Source of the DNA: Monodelphis domestica
Lineage: Eukaryota; Chordata; Mammalia; Didelphimorphia; Didelphidae
Assembly (NCBI RefSeq): GCF_027887165.1
Contig: NC_077230.1
Location: forward strand, 26,524,625 to 26,588,624
Direction: 5' to 3'
Length of the DNA: 64,000 nucleotides
Under the pieces are notes generated by a model, which saw nothing but the letters and a program-made list of their open reading frames with translations, did no database searches and had not been told where the DNA came from. The position numbers and the translations under genes are program-made. This document shows, in pieces, positions 33,213 through 43,849 of this stretch (its first letter is position 1; each line of letters starts with the position of its first letter).

Positions 33213-33769
33213 CGTTAACATGAAAAGATAAATTTTTTAAATTGTAAGTGGCACTTAATTGTAAGTGAACTCTCCAGTGGTCAACTTTCCATCTTTCCAT
33301 TCCTTCCTCTCCCCCCTCCCCCCCACTGCCAACTTGAATCTTTGAGGGCAGTAAAACTCTTTAGAAAAATAAATCCTGTCAGCCTTTAATGTTCCAGTCC
33401 TTTAAGCCACTTTTAGTCATTTCTGGGCTCCTGATCTATATCATAGAAACTTTTGAGCACCAGAATTTTGATGTTTAAAAATTGATTTCTAGTGTACTCA
33501 ATACTGCCAGTGGGCCAAGTAGCAGAGACTTTTGCGGTGTGCCAAAGTTCTCTCTCTAGCACCTAATGAAGTGCCTAGCTGAAAATTAGTGTTTGAAAAG
33601 AAACTTTAAAATGCTTCTTAATCTATATTTAATAAAGGGCTTATTGATCTCAAGTGTTCAGTGTCCATTTCTCCCCTCTAGTTTAAGAAACTCCATTGTT
33701 CCCACAGATGTTATTTTAAGCTAGAAAACAAGGTGAGGAGGTATAAAGGAGGCTGACTTGTTGCCCCAG
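33213..33769. other. Unassigned sequence
   Basis: Contains a C-rich run at 33310-33325. No gene recognised. Confidence 0.4.
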
Positions 33770-34118
33770 TGTCACACGTACTGGCCTTGTTCCTAGCGTT
33801 TTCACTGGCTGTTCCTCCTGCTTGGAATGCTCTCCTTTTTGATCTCTACCTCTTAGCTTTCCTGGCTTCCTTCCAAGTTCCAGGCCAAGTCCAACCATCT
33901 GCAAGAAGTCTTTCCCAGGCCTTAATCTTAGTGCATTCCCTCTCAAATTACCCCAGTTTATCCCACACAGCTTGTTTGGGCATGGCTCTTTGTATGCTGC
34001 TTCCTCCAATAGAGCTCCTTGAAAACAGGGGCTGGCTTTTTGTTTGTTCTTCTTTTTATCTATGACACTTAGTATCATGGCTTCCACATTTGAAAAAATG
34101 TTCTTTGATTGACTCATG
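33770..34118 (+). mobile_element. L2 LINE 3' end
   Basis: ctgctt ggaatgctct-type text, tcttcccaggccttaat, gagctccttgaaaacaggg and a gacacttagtatcatgg end. The ORFs on both strands belong to this element. Confidence 0.7.
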
Positions 34119-34521
34119 CCTGAACTTAGATGCTTAAGTGCTACCAGATTTCACTACCCACCAGCAGATGTCAATATAACCAAAGACTGCAAACTCAGAC
34201 CAAGGAGGAACCCAGCCCTGCAGTACTCCGGGAATGTATAAATAAAGGAATCCCAGACACTCAAAAGGGAATGGAAATGACCCTTTAAAAATGTCTCTGG
34301 GCACACATATTTTGGTCAGTTTACTATTTGTTTTCAATACTAAAGGTGAGCAGAATGGCAAAGAAAAAGCCTATACCATTCTTACCTCAATATCTTTCAT
34401 GATCAATCTTTCCGACTTGTAGAACTGCAAAAAGAAAACTTGTTTTTAAAGAATTAATTAACAATTAAAGAATTAGAACCCCAAATGCTGGAGACTTTGT
34501 CACTTTGTTTGCTTAGTAGGC
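34119..34521. other. Unassigned sequence
   Basis: Nothing recognised. The minus-strand 75-codon ORF at 34134-34361 has no visible domain. Confidence 0.4.
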
Positions 34522-34685
34522 AGATGCCCATGGAATCGTGTTCTGTGGCAGTTAGCCAAAAGCCAGAGGGCCAGGAGCAGCACTTCCTGTCCATATTTGT
34601 TCCTTATGTCCCTAAATGTAACCCAGAGATAACATTTATTGGCACATGTCCCCTCTTCCTGGTTCCTTTTCTCTCTCAACTTTAG
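34522..34685 (+). repeat. Direct-repeat unit 2 (pair with 32791-32952)
   Basis: Second copy, 1.73 kb downstream, same orientation. Confidence 0.6.
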
Positions 34686-34802
34686 ATAACATAATTTTCT
34701 CTCACAATGATTTTATCACTTGATAATAAACATTCTTCAGTGCTTTAAATATTGCAATATGCGGTGAAATATACATACATGCATAATTATGGTGTATGTG
34801 CT

Positions 34803-34950
34803 TGTGTATGTTCTGCAGAAAGAGTACTGGATTTGGTTTCTAAAAGATCCCGGGTTGAAATCCTGCTTCTGCTCTTTACTGACTATAAGAACTTGGGCCA
34901 GTCACATGAGCCTCAATTTCTTTATTTATAATATGGGGCTAATACGTTTA
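34803..34950 (+). repeat. MIR/MAR1-like SINE, 5' part
   Basis: Head gcagaaagagtactggattt and tgaaatcctgcttctgctct. A type A SINE splits it, and it resumes at about 35186 with tcaacctcccagggttgtta. Confidence 0.7.
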
Positions 34951-35185
34951 GTGGGGCCGCTAGGTAGCATGATAGTGCACTGGTCTTGGAATTTGGACGA
35001 TTCTGTTTCATGAGTTCAAATCTGTTTTCAGACACTTTCAGTGTCTGAGCTATGAGACCCAGGGCAAGTCATTTAATCCTTTTCACCTCAGTTTCCTCAT
35101 CTGTAAAATGAACCGAAGAAGGAAATGGCTAACCAAGCTAGTCGCTTTGCCAAGAAAATGCCAAGTGGGTCAAGAAGACAAAAAT
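34951..35185 (+). repeat. Type A SINE nested in a MIR
   Basis: From ggggccgctaggtagcatga through gagacccagggcaagtcatt to tttgccaagaaaatgccaag. Confidence 0.8.
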
Positions 35186-35290
35186 ATCAATAGTATCAAC
35201 CTCCCAGGGTTGTTATAAGGATCAAATGAGAAAATGTATGTAAAGCACTTAGCAGAACTTTAAAGCTTCAATGGTAATGTCAAAGTTATT
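35186..35290 (+). repeat. MIR/MAR1-like SINE, 3' part
   Basis: Ends with tgtaaagcacttagcagaac, the continuation of 34803-34950. Confidence 0.7.
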
Positions 35291-35684
35291 ATAAGGACCT
35301 TCCCATGAAGCCTGCTTCCCATTGCTGATTCTAGTCGATTGAAAGAAAACTACATCTTTTGTTTGTATTTTCACATGATGTGATAAATTGTGAGTTGCCT
35401 CTTGGTCATTGTCCAGCCCCAAGACAGGGGCAAGTGGGTGGGGCAGTGGGATAGGGCAGCTATTAAGAGAGATCACAATTGTCTGGGTCTCTTGGTTTCT
35501 TTTCTCCTGTAGCAAGTCATACGCTCTATCTCTACACTCCCTGTGATGGGAGGACTGTGCTTCCCTCCTAACCCCCATTCAACCACACTGCTTCTCGGAA
35601 CACCATTCTTAGAATGCTATTTCCTTCATTAGAATTTAAATTCTTTGAAGAGGGGAACTATACTGCTTTTGGGTACCTAAGGTG
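35291..35684. other. Mostly unassigned, with an L2 tail
   Basis: 35560-35680 has L2-like tail text (tagaatttaaattctttgaa). A 109-codon minus ORF (35249-35578) has no visible domain and overlaps a SINE end. Confidence 0.4.
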
Positions 35685-35932
35685 TAGGCAGTTAGGTGGC
35701 TCAATGTTTATTTAGCCAAGTCTAAAGTTCGAATCTGGCCTCAGACACTTACTAGCTGTGACCCTGGGTAAGTCATTTAACCAACCCTGTTTGCCTCAGT
35801 TTCCTCATCTACAAAGTCACCTGGAAAAAGGAAGGGCAAACTACTCCAGTATCTTTGCCAAGTAAATCCCAAATGGGAATGGCAACAAGAAATTGGACAT
35901 GACTGAAAATGAGCAAACCCACATAATAAATT
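35685..35932 (+). repeat. Type A SINE
   Basis: From taggcagttaggtggctcaa to ttggacatgactgaaaatga. Full length. Confidence 0.85.
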
Positions 35933-36938
35933 TCAAAAAATGTTTTTCCTTCTTTCATTCACTCACTCAAACATGTAAACTTATACTAGAACAAAGGGGT
36001 GTTTTATTTTTCCTTTTATGAGTAGGTGACTAAAACAGGGTCCTTAAGGTGAATGTGTCTAAGATTGGCGGTCCCCTTGGGACCTGGAGATGGCCAGTGG
36101 AGCCAAGTCCCATCAGTTTGAAGCTGGCTGGCAGGAAGAGAACCTTTGGTATTGCAGAGGATGGCCAATGACAAGAGAATTAGCCCATATCGTTTTAGGA
36201 ACAGACATCTGGGAGTTGTTTGGAAAGTGCAGACAAAGGAGAAATGTAAAATACTTACTCAGTGATCTCACTAACTGCTCTATGGTTCTTTAAGCTGATT
36301 CTAACAGTAGTTTAAGTTGCTGAATCCTGTTCTTTTAGTGCCTGCTTTTGAGTCTTTAATGCTTGTGATTTCTTGTATGAGAGGGGGCGTTTTATGAGGG
36401 GAAGAATAGGGAGCTCTCATTAGAGATCAGACTCCCCAGAATTGAACATGGGCCAAAATACATGCGTGGGTCCAGAACAAGGAATGGCATAGTACCATTG
36501 GGAGCCCAGCAGTGGTTCTTCAAGGTTAAACATATAAATTTGAGCTATTGCCTCATTTGAGCAATTGAATGGGAAATGAGCTAGCTAGTCCCTTGGCTGA
36601 AAATGAAAGGAATCTTGCTTAACTTGTTGAACCCACTTCAATGATGTTTATAGATTTCCAGGGTCACTTTTAGAGATATTATTCACATTCTTGAGAAACT
36701 TTCCCTCTCCTGTTGGGTCTGGGAGAAATTTACAAGTATTATTCACTGTTCCTGATTTTAGCAGTAAAAATGCTTGTTACATTTAATAAGGGAGTCTTAT
36801 GGTCATGTGGGAGGTGGGTAAATTCCTTTTCCCTAACCTCTTCCGACAATGTCATTCTCTCAAAAACTCTGATTGTACATAGCAGTAGTATCTGGAAATC
36901 ATACTAATTGAGGGACTTAAGACTTTCTCTTTTTCTAG
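35933..36938. other. Unassigned sequence
   Basis: About 1 kb without recognised repeats. ORFs of 64-67 codons show no domain. Confidence 0.4.
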
Positions 36939-37064
36939 GCTAACTAGCCTGCTAACTCATAATCATAGAACAATCACCATTAACTGGTTCCAAGAAGACA
37001 CAACGATGTTGGATGAAATCATTGAACTTACCTTTCAATGGAGTGCTCAATGGGAAGAAGCCAG
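36939..37064 (+). other. Exon-like segment (candidate, unproven)
   Basis: A strong acceptor-like site (ctctttttctag) ends at 36938 and a strong donor-like site (CCAG|GTAAGA) follows 37064. The 126 bp between, a multiple of three, are open in exactly one frame, which includes TITINWFQEDTTMLDEIIEL. I do not recognise the peptide, and an open run of about 41 codons is not rare by chance. It could be a coding exon, a lncRNA exon or coincidence. No partner exons were found. Confidence 0.2.
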
Positions 37065-37069
37065 GTAAG

Positions 37070-37230
37070 ACCATAAGATCATAGATCTAATACATCTAAA
37101 GTTAAAGGGACATCTGAGAGTATCTAAGTCCAAAACTTATTTTATAGATCAGAAAACTGAGGCAGAGAAAGAACTAAGATTCAACAGAACTGAGATTCAA
37201 CTCAAGGTCATCTGACTAAAACGTAAGAAT
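37070..37230 (+). repeat. Old MIR-like SINE
   Basis: cataagatcatagatctaat, then gatcagaaaactgaggcaga, diverged. Confidence 0.5.
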
Positions 37231-37284
37231 TACCTCTGAGTTGAGGATCCTACAAAGTGGGATGGGAAGAAGTTTGTGGGGCAT

Positions 37285-37497
37285 ATTTTTTTTTTAAATA
37301 AACCCTTACCTTCCATCTTGGAGTCAATACTGTGTATTGGCTCCAAGGCAGAAGAGTGGTAAGGGCTAGGCAATGGGGGTCAAGTGACTTGCCCAGGGTC
37401 ACACAGCTGGGAAGTGTCTGAGGCCAGATTTGAACCTAGGACCTCCCAACTCTAGGCCTGGCTCTCAATCCACTGAGCTACCCATTTATGGCTCCCA
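37285..37497 (-). repeat. Type B SINE, minus strand
   Basis: A clean, full-length copy from aaacccttaccttccatctt to tcaatccactgagctaccc, with its poly-T start at 37288. Confidence 0.9.
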
Positions 37498-38009
37498 CTC
37501 TTTTAAATGCCACACCCCTGTGGGGCATATTTGTAAATGAAAAGATACTCTAAAACAATTAGCCAATTTTTCTGTAGGAAGTGCTCTGAACTGAAATGGA
37601 AATTGGGTTCCCAATCACAATAATCACAACATTCTAAAATTTTTTCTTGAATGATTGCAGGAGAACCTAACAATTTTTTTTTCATAGAATAGGAATATAA
37701 TAAATGCCGATTACATGAGAAGAGGTACATCTTTGGCTCTTCCCTGTAATACGGTTAATGTATTTGTGGGAAGGATGTTCATGTTTTTTTGAAAAACTAA
37801 ATTTCAATAGAATTGACATCCTTTAAAATCTTACATATTTTATTTATGCATTTAAAAATCTGATTAGAGGCCCATGGGTTTCTCTAGACTATCAAAAGGG
37901 TCCATGACATAAATTAGCTTTAAAATTTTTGCTCTGAAAGGATTTGATCCAACCTTCTTTGAAATCCCAAGTACCAAATGCAGTCCCAGTGACTTCAGTT
38001 TGTATTTTT
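37498..38009. other. Unassigned sequence
   Basis: Nothing recognised. The ORFs on the minus strand are short and without domains. Confidence 0.4.
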
Positions 38010-38225
38010 TTTTCTTTCTGATATTTACTACCTGTTTGACTACAGGAAAGGAACAATGTTTTTCAGCCTGTTTCCTCATCTACAAGAAGGAGATGAGAAA
38101 AAATACATCTAGTAGCTACCTGATTGGGTTATTGAGGAGTTCAAATAGGATAATACATATAAATTACTTTAAATCTGGTAAAGTGCTATGTAGGTGTCAA
38201 TATTATTATCATTAATATTGACTTT
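38010..38225 (+). repeat. MAR1-like SINE, 3' half
   Basis: ctgtttcctcatctacaaga to agtgctatgtaggtgtcaat. Confidence 0.65.
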
Positions 38226-38539
38226 GAACCAATTTCTGCTTCAAATGGAGGTAACTGTTCACCTTGCTGAAGTTTCTTGGATCTTTTAGTTGCTAGAAGA
38301 GGAAGTAGACCTTGGGATATATAACTAGAGTAGCTGAGGTTTATTCTAATGAACTTAAAAAGAGAGTCAATAAGGTTAAAAGAAACAGACTCCAAACTTC
38401 GGCTCTCTAGGTGTCATTCTATGAGATCCCCAGCAGTGGCTTTACTTAATTGCAGTGAAGTTAAGGAGCCCCCCAGCTGGTGGAGGATTGAACATGATGT
38501 GTATAAAGTACTTTGCAAATAAGGGGGGGGGGTGGAGAA

Positions 38540-38950
38540 TCTACTGGTACAAAAACATTTATAGCAGTTCTTTTTGTGGTGGTAAATAATTAGAAATTGA
38601 GGGAATGTCCATCATTTGGGGAATGACTGGACAAACTCTGATAGTGATTGAATACTATTGTGCTAAGGAAAGAAAAACAGGATGATTTCAGAAAGCTAGA
38701 AAAAATTACATGAACTGATGCAGAGTGAAATAAGCAGAATCAGGAGAACATTGTACACAGTAACAGCAATACTGTAAGATGATAAACTGTGAAAAGACTT
38801 AGCTACTCTCAGCAATACAAGATCCAGGGCAATTTGAGGGACTTATGATAAAGAATGCTATCCACTTCCAGAGAAAGAACTGTTGGAAACAGAATGCAGA
38901 TGAAAGCATGATTTTTTGCCTTAGTTTGAGTTTTTATTTGGGGGCTTTGA
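38540..38950 (+). mobile_element. L1 LINE 3' region
   Basis: Matches the 3' part of 25790-26200: caaaaacatttatagcagtt, gaatactattgtgctaagga, acattgtacacagtaacagc and gagaaagaactgttggaaac. Confidence 0.85.
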
Positions 38951-38951
38951 T

Positions 38952-39155
38952 TTTTTTTTAAACCCTTACCTTCTGTCTTAGAATCAATACTTTATATTGG
39001 TTCCAGGACAGAAGAGTGGTAAGGGGTAGACAACGGGGGTTAAGTGACTTGCCCAGGGTCACCCAGCTGGGAAGTGTCTGAGTCTAGATTTGAACCCAGG
39101 ACCTCCTGTCTCTAGACCTGGCTTTCAATCCACTGAGCCACCCAGTTGCCACCAT
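38952..39155 (-). repeat. Type B SINE, minus strand
   Basis: Clean copy from aaacccttaccttctgtctt to gagccacccagttgcca, inserted at the end of the L1. Confidence 0.9.
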
Positions 39156-39699
39156 TTTTTTCCAACGTTAATAAGATTTTGAAAAAGTTCCTTCCAAAAT
39201 GTTTCTGAAGGACAAGGGCAGAGGAAAGAAATATAAACAGGGTGAGATCATGAGGGAAGACTTTGTCATCTAGTTGCCATTTACAGTCCTGAACTACTAT
39301 GCCAAAAGGTAAATGATTCATGATCAAGGTCACTCTAGAGGAAGGAAGAATGTGGGATGTCAGAATGGATTTACCAAACTACTAGTTATTTCATTTCCCC
39401 TGTGCACTAGTATATTTTAAATAAAATCACATGTAGTCAACAAGAGGCTGTCTTTCAGACCTTGTTTAGGTCCCGTATCCACGGGGATTACTCAAGGGAA
39501 AAATCACTATGAAAATAGATTTTAACATTCATATTGAATCATTGGGAGAAATCTCTACCACTGTTTACAAATATTATTGGAAAACATAGCAGGTTTAATT
39601 CAAAGCAATTAAATTGAGTTTTCAAAACAGGAAGAACTTAGTTCTAGAAATCTGAAAAGCACATAGAGATTTGTTTCTTACACTGTGTGTGTGGGGAGG
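39156..39699. other. Unassigned sequence
   Basis: No gene or repeat recognised. Confidence 0.4.
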
Positions 39700-39898
39700 G
39701 GGTATCTTGGCAAATATACTACAGTGATTTGCCATTTCCTTCTCTAATTCATTTTTCAGATGTGGACACGAAGACAATCAGAGTTAAGTGATTTTTTTTC
39801 ACGGTCACACAGCATGTAATTGTCTGGGACCGGATTTGATCTCATCTTCCTGACTCCAGACCTGGCATTCTCTGCTACTGTGCCACCAAGCTGCCCAA
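39700..39898 (-). repeat. Type A SINE, partial, minus strand
   Basis: From tcttggcaaatatactacag to actgtgccaccaagctgccc. The tail module is missing. Confidence 0.75.
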
Positions 39899-39904
39899 TC
39901 TTGC

Positions 39905-40045
39905 TACCTTTTTTATTTCAGTACATTTATTTTTTATTTACCTCTGTTTGAAAGTAAGCTTCTTGGGGGTAAGCGATGTTTGTGTCTTTCACCATGTTCT
40001 AGTTCTTGGCACAGGGCCTGAAATATACTTATGAAATGACATGTT
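39905..40045 (+). mobile_element. L2 tail fragment
   Basis: gaaagtaagcttcttggggg and ttcttggcacagggcctgaa follow the order of the L2 3' end. Confidence 0.6.
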
Positions 40046-40199
40046 GACTTTAAAGTACTTTAAATATATTCTCTCATTTGCCTTTCACAATACTTCTGTA
40101 AGATTTGTAGACTATTGTAGCATATGAAAAATAATAGCTATTGCTATTATTTATCATCATTATCATAATCTCTTGGAGTTCAAGGTAATAGAGTTCTTC

Positions 40200-40330
40200 A
40201 AACTTGGCTCAATTTGGTTCAATGCAACAAATACTTATTAAAGTCTTTACTATAGGCAAGGCAAAAAAGGAAAAAAGGAGGAAAAAAGAAAGCCTCTGCC
40301 CTAAGGAACTTACCTTCACTTTAGAGCTCA
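40200..40330 (+). mobile_element. Old LINE remnant
   Basis: aatacttattaaagtcttta followed by an A/G-rich part and cctaaggaacttaccttcac. The 97-codon ORF over it is chance. Confidence 0.45.
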
Positions 40331-41803
40331 AGCGGTTTTCCGACAATAGAATGTGGGCAAGCCCATCCTTGAAGCTTCTGCAGCTTGGCAGGACCTGCCA
40401 AAACTTGCAAGGATACAAGGTCATTTGTCTATACTTTGATGAGGCATCAGAAAGGTACTTTGGTGGAATGATCAGATTTCTATTTTGGGTTTCTTAAAAA
40501 AAAAAAAAGCCAATGTACAAAAAATGTAATTTTGTGGCTGAGTTTGTAGTGACCGGTTACTGTAAAGACAGTTGGGAAAGTGTATTTTGAGGTTATTCCA
40601 AAATGTTATTTTCATTCAGATACAAGGATAAGTGGCCTAATGCAAGTTTATTTTTTCCCTCTAATTTAAAAAGAATTTTTGAAGCCTATGGTACTTCAGA
40701 AGTCCATTTCCTGATTGGGGCGGGTTAAGGGCATACACAGAGTATTTTGCTTTGTTTTAAATCTAAAGGAATCATGTCAAAAAAAAAAAAAGAATTTCAG
40801 ATTAGTCAACAGAATAAACAAAGATAAGAAAGAAGTGGTCCTACACAACACTTTTAAGATTTAGCTGGAAAGAGTGGCTAGAACTAAGAGCAAACTTATT
40901 TGTACTATTCTGGATAAATGTACAATAGATGATTTAGAACTTGTTTATGGACTAGAAAAGTCCTTAAACTTCATGACTGTTCATTTTGGATAACAACCTA
41001 TTCCTTACTTCCTAAATCCTGTCATATAATACAAATTAGGACACTGGTGGGCTTCCATTTTGTTATGTTGGAAAAAAAGACTTCAGTGTCCAAAGAACAG
41101 AGGATAAACTGAAGTGAAATGGAGCTTTGGCAAGGAATAACACCTACAAATCTCAATATCCCCACCAGATGGGGGAGTAGAGCTTTGATGATGAAGCACT
41201 GGAGTTAAATCTGATTGTCTCAGAATGTCCAAAAATCTAATAAAAAGCCCTGAGTAAGACAAATATAGCCTGTATCAAGGGTAAAGAAAATATCTAGATA
41301 AAACTGAGAGAATTAATTTTATTTTAAAGTAGAAAAAAAAATTAGTACAAAATTTCTCCCAAAATGATATTTATAATTCTAGAATAGGTAGACAAAAGCC
41401 TGAGGAAGGGATCTTTCTTTAAGGGGGTTTAGGCCCAAGAGTTTATTATTATGTAACTATTGCTCTTATGGGAAATAAAAGAAATCAAAGGTGCCTCTGC
41501 CCCTTAAGAACTTTAGAATTTACTTGAAGACAATATATGTACATAGGACGGAACCCTTAAAAGGTAATATAAAAATAAGTGTTGATTAGTACAGTGCAAA
41601 TAGAATACATAAGTACTGATAGGAGGTGAAATGAATTGGTATTAATTCCTTTACAATTAAAGAATTTGGCAAAAAAACAGAGAATTCTAACATTGGCATT
41701 TTTACAGTCTCTTACTTAGAATGGACCCTACCATCAACAAAATAGTGGGAGAAAGAAGATTAACTCAAAAAGGGAACCACATATATAAAAATATACATTT
41801 GTT
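40331..41803. other. Mostly unassigned sequence
   Basis: No gene recognised in about 1.5 kb. 41480-41600 may be one more fragment of the old LINE family (cctctgccccttaagaactt). Confidence 0.4.

Positions 41804-41842
<39 letters not shown>
41804..41842 (+). repeat. (AT)n microsatellite
   Basis: About 19 AT units. Confidence 0.95.
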
Positions 41843-41847
<5 letters not shown>

Positions 41848-42029
41848 TAATTATATAGCCCACAAAGTCCACAGAAGCTCAAAGGCAGATATTCAAGTAG
41901 GCTGATATAGAAAAAGCCTCATGTAGTAGGGCTTAAAATTAAGATAGCTAGGACAAATCAGTTCCAATTAAATTATAATTATTAGATGATTATTTTCAAA
42001 GACACAAAGGAGATTATCAATAAATAATT

Positions 42030-42250
42030 CACTGAAGAATAGGGTGAACATAAAGAACATCAAATTAGATAGGAAGGGTCAGGTTATGAAGGCATTTGGA
42101 ACTATGAAGGGGGTTAGAATTCGAAGACAATAAAGAGTCATAAAAGTTCTTGGGGAGGTGGTGGTTTACATAGTAATTAATGAGCTTAGTCCAGCAATAT
42201 GCAATGGGAATTTCAGGGGGGAGATGTAGGTATGAGATCCTAGCAAAAAA
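42030..42250 (+). mobile_element. Old LINE remnant
   Basis: aggttatgaaggcatttgga and ataaagagtcataaaagttc resemble the 20150-20640 copy. Confidence 0.45.
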
Positions 42251-42664
42251 AGCTGTTGATTGACATATTTAGTGATACTGAAAGAGGTCTCACTTCTGTT
42301 GCATCATCTTTGTTTCATGAACCAATATTTACTGCATGTTTACAGTGTGTTAACATATGGTCTCTGCTTACCGGGTGTTTTAGAGGATACATATGAAGAG
42401 ATGAGTTGGAGAGCTCCCTCCAGACAGCAGGAAGAAGGACTAAATGGTTTGTTGATTTGTAAACCTGCATTGCTTTCTCCAGGCCATTTAAGAACTACAA
42501 GTTAACCGCCCCCCTTAACGTTGTTTTGCTTTTCCTTAATTCTTTCATGGTTATTTATCCACATAAGCAGGAATGGGTCTAAATTTAGTTTAAGCAAATC
42601 CTGAAGTAAAGTGAGAATTCCCACTTTGGACAGCAGGTTGAACGACCTGGTCAGGGCTATTTAG

Positions 42665-42815
42665 ATCAGGAGTTCTTCATTTTTTTTTTTGGTCATGTAC
42701 CCTTTTTGGCAATCTGGTGGAATCTACAGACCTCTTCTCAGAATAATGTTATTGAAATACATAAAGTAAAAATAAAAAATAAACAAAAGCAATTATGTCA
42801 TAAAAGTGATTGAAA
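42665..42815 (+). mobile_element. Old interspersed repeat, copy 1 (possible DNA transposon)
   Basis: Shares aggagttcttcat-like start, ggtcatgtaccc, gacctcttctcagaataatg with 55493-55705. The ttcttaacc/agaagtactt ends hint at terminal inverted repeats. Family uncertain. Confidence 0.45.
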
Positions 42816-42945
42816 TATGTTTTTTTTAAGTTAAAGTTTTTTTAAGTTTTAAGTTTTTTTTTAAGTTTTTTTAAGTTTTTAAGTTTAAGTTTTAAGTTTT
42901 TTTTTTAGTTTTAAGTTTTTTTTAAGTTTTTTAAGTTTACAGAGG
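42816..42945 (+). repeat. Degenerate (TTTTTAAG)n minisatellite-like tract
   Basis: About 130 bp of TTTTAAGTTT units with variable T length. Confidence 0.9.
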
Positions 42946-42947
42946 GC

Positions 42948-43150
42948 AACTAGGTGACTCAGTGGATTGAGAGAGCTAGGTCTAAAGACAGGAGGTCCTG
43001 GGTTCAAATCAGACCTCAGACACTTCCTAGTTGTGTGACCTGGGCAAGCCACTTAATCCCCACTGACTAGACCTTATTGACCTTCTGCCTTGGAACCAAT
43101 ATTCATTATTGATTCTAAGATGGGAGGTAAGAGTTAAAAAAAAAAAGTTT
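42948..43150 (+). repeat. Type B SINE
   Basis: From agagggcaactaggtgactc through agttgtgtgacctgggcaag to gattctaagatgggaggtaa with an A-rich tail. Confidence 0.88.
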
Positions 43151-43849
43151 AAAGTCCTCAGCTTAAGAATAGCTGATCTAGAGTACTCCAATTCATTCTA
43201 TGGTTCTATGAAAAGCATGCCATTTTTAAGAATAAGAAATTTAAATCTACAGCCAAAGAGGAAAGGAAGAGCCTTAAAACTATTTTATTCCACACCATTT
43301 AGATACAAATACTTACTTTTAACTGATTTAGGACACGGAGAACCATTTTTCCATCTTCAGTAGGACTAAACTGTAGTCACAGAGATTTTCATCTTAAGTG
43401 GCTAGTCCTCATCTGCTAAACAGAAGCCTTTACTTCCATTAGGCAAACATACTCAAGTCTTAAAAATTCCCATTCTTTGCCATTCTCAGATCCTGAGACA
43501 GTAACACTGTCTCAACTGAAAGCAGATGAAGGCAATCCTCTCTTTTGGAAAGGAGTAGTTGCAACTTATGTCATGCCAAGACCATTTAATGCCAGTCCCC
43601 AAAGAAAAGTGTTTCTTTCTCAATGTTTTAAACTCCCACTTGGAATATGCTAGTGTTATGTTTTACTAGTTATTCTCTGATTTCCTTAACAGGCACATTT
43701 TAGAGGCACAACACAAGACTGCAACTTCAAAGATTTGCTCTGCTAAAATCAAAATTTTTAGAAAAAAATTGGAAGGAGATTTTATACAGTATTATTTTTT
43801 ATTGGCTAGAATAATGTGAGAGCTTTGATACTTGGCATAAAGAATGTCT
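43151..43849. other. Unassigned sequence downstream of PRRG1
   Basis: No gene or repeat recognised. It may contain the true end of a longer PRRG1 3'UTR. Confidence 0.4.

Noticed and set aside
33716..34117. 133-codon minus-strand ORF
   Set aside because: It is antisense to an L2 3' end, whose other copies give similar open stretches.
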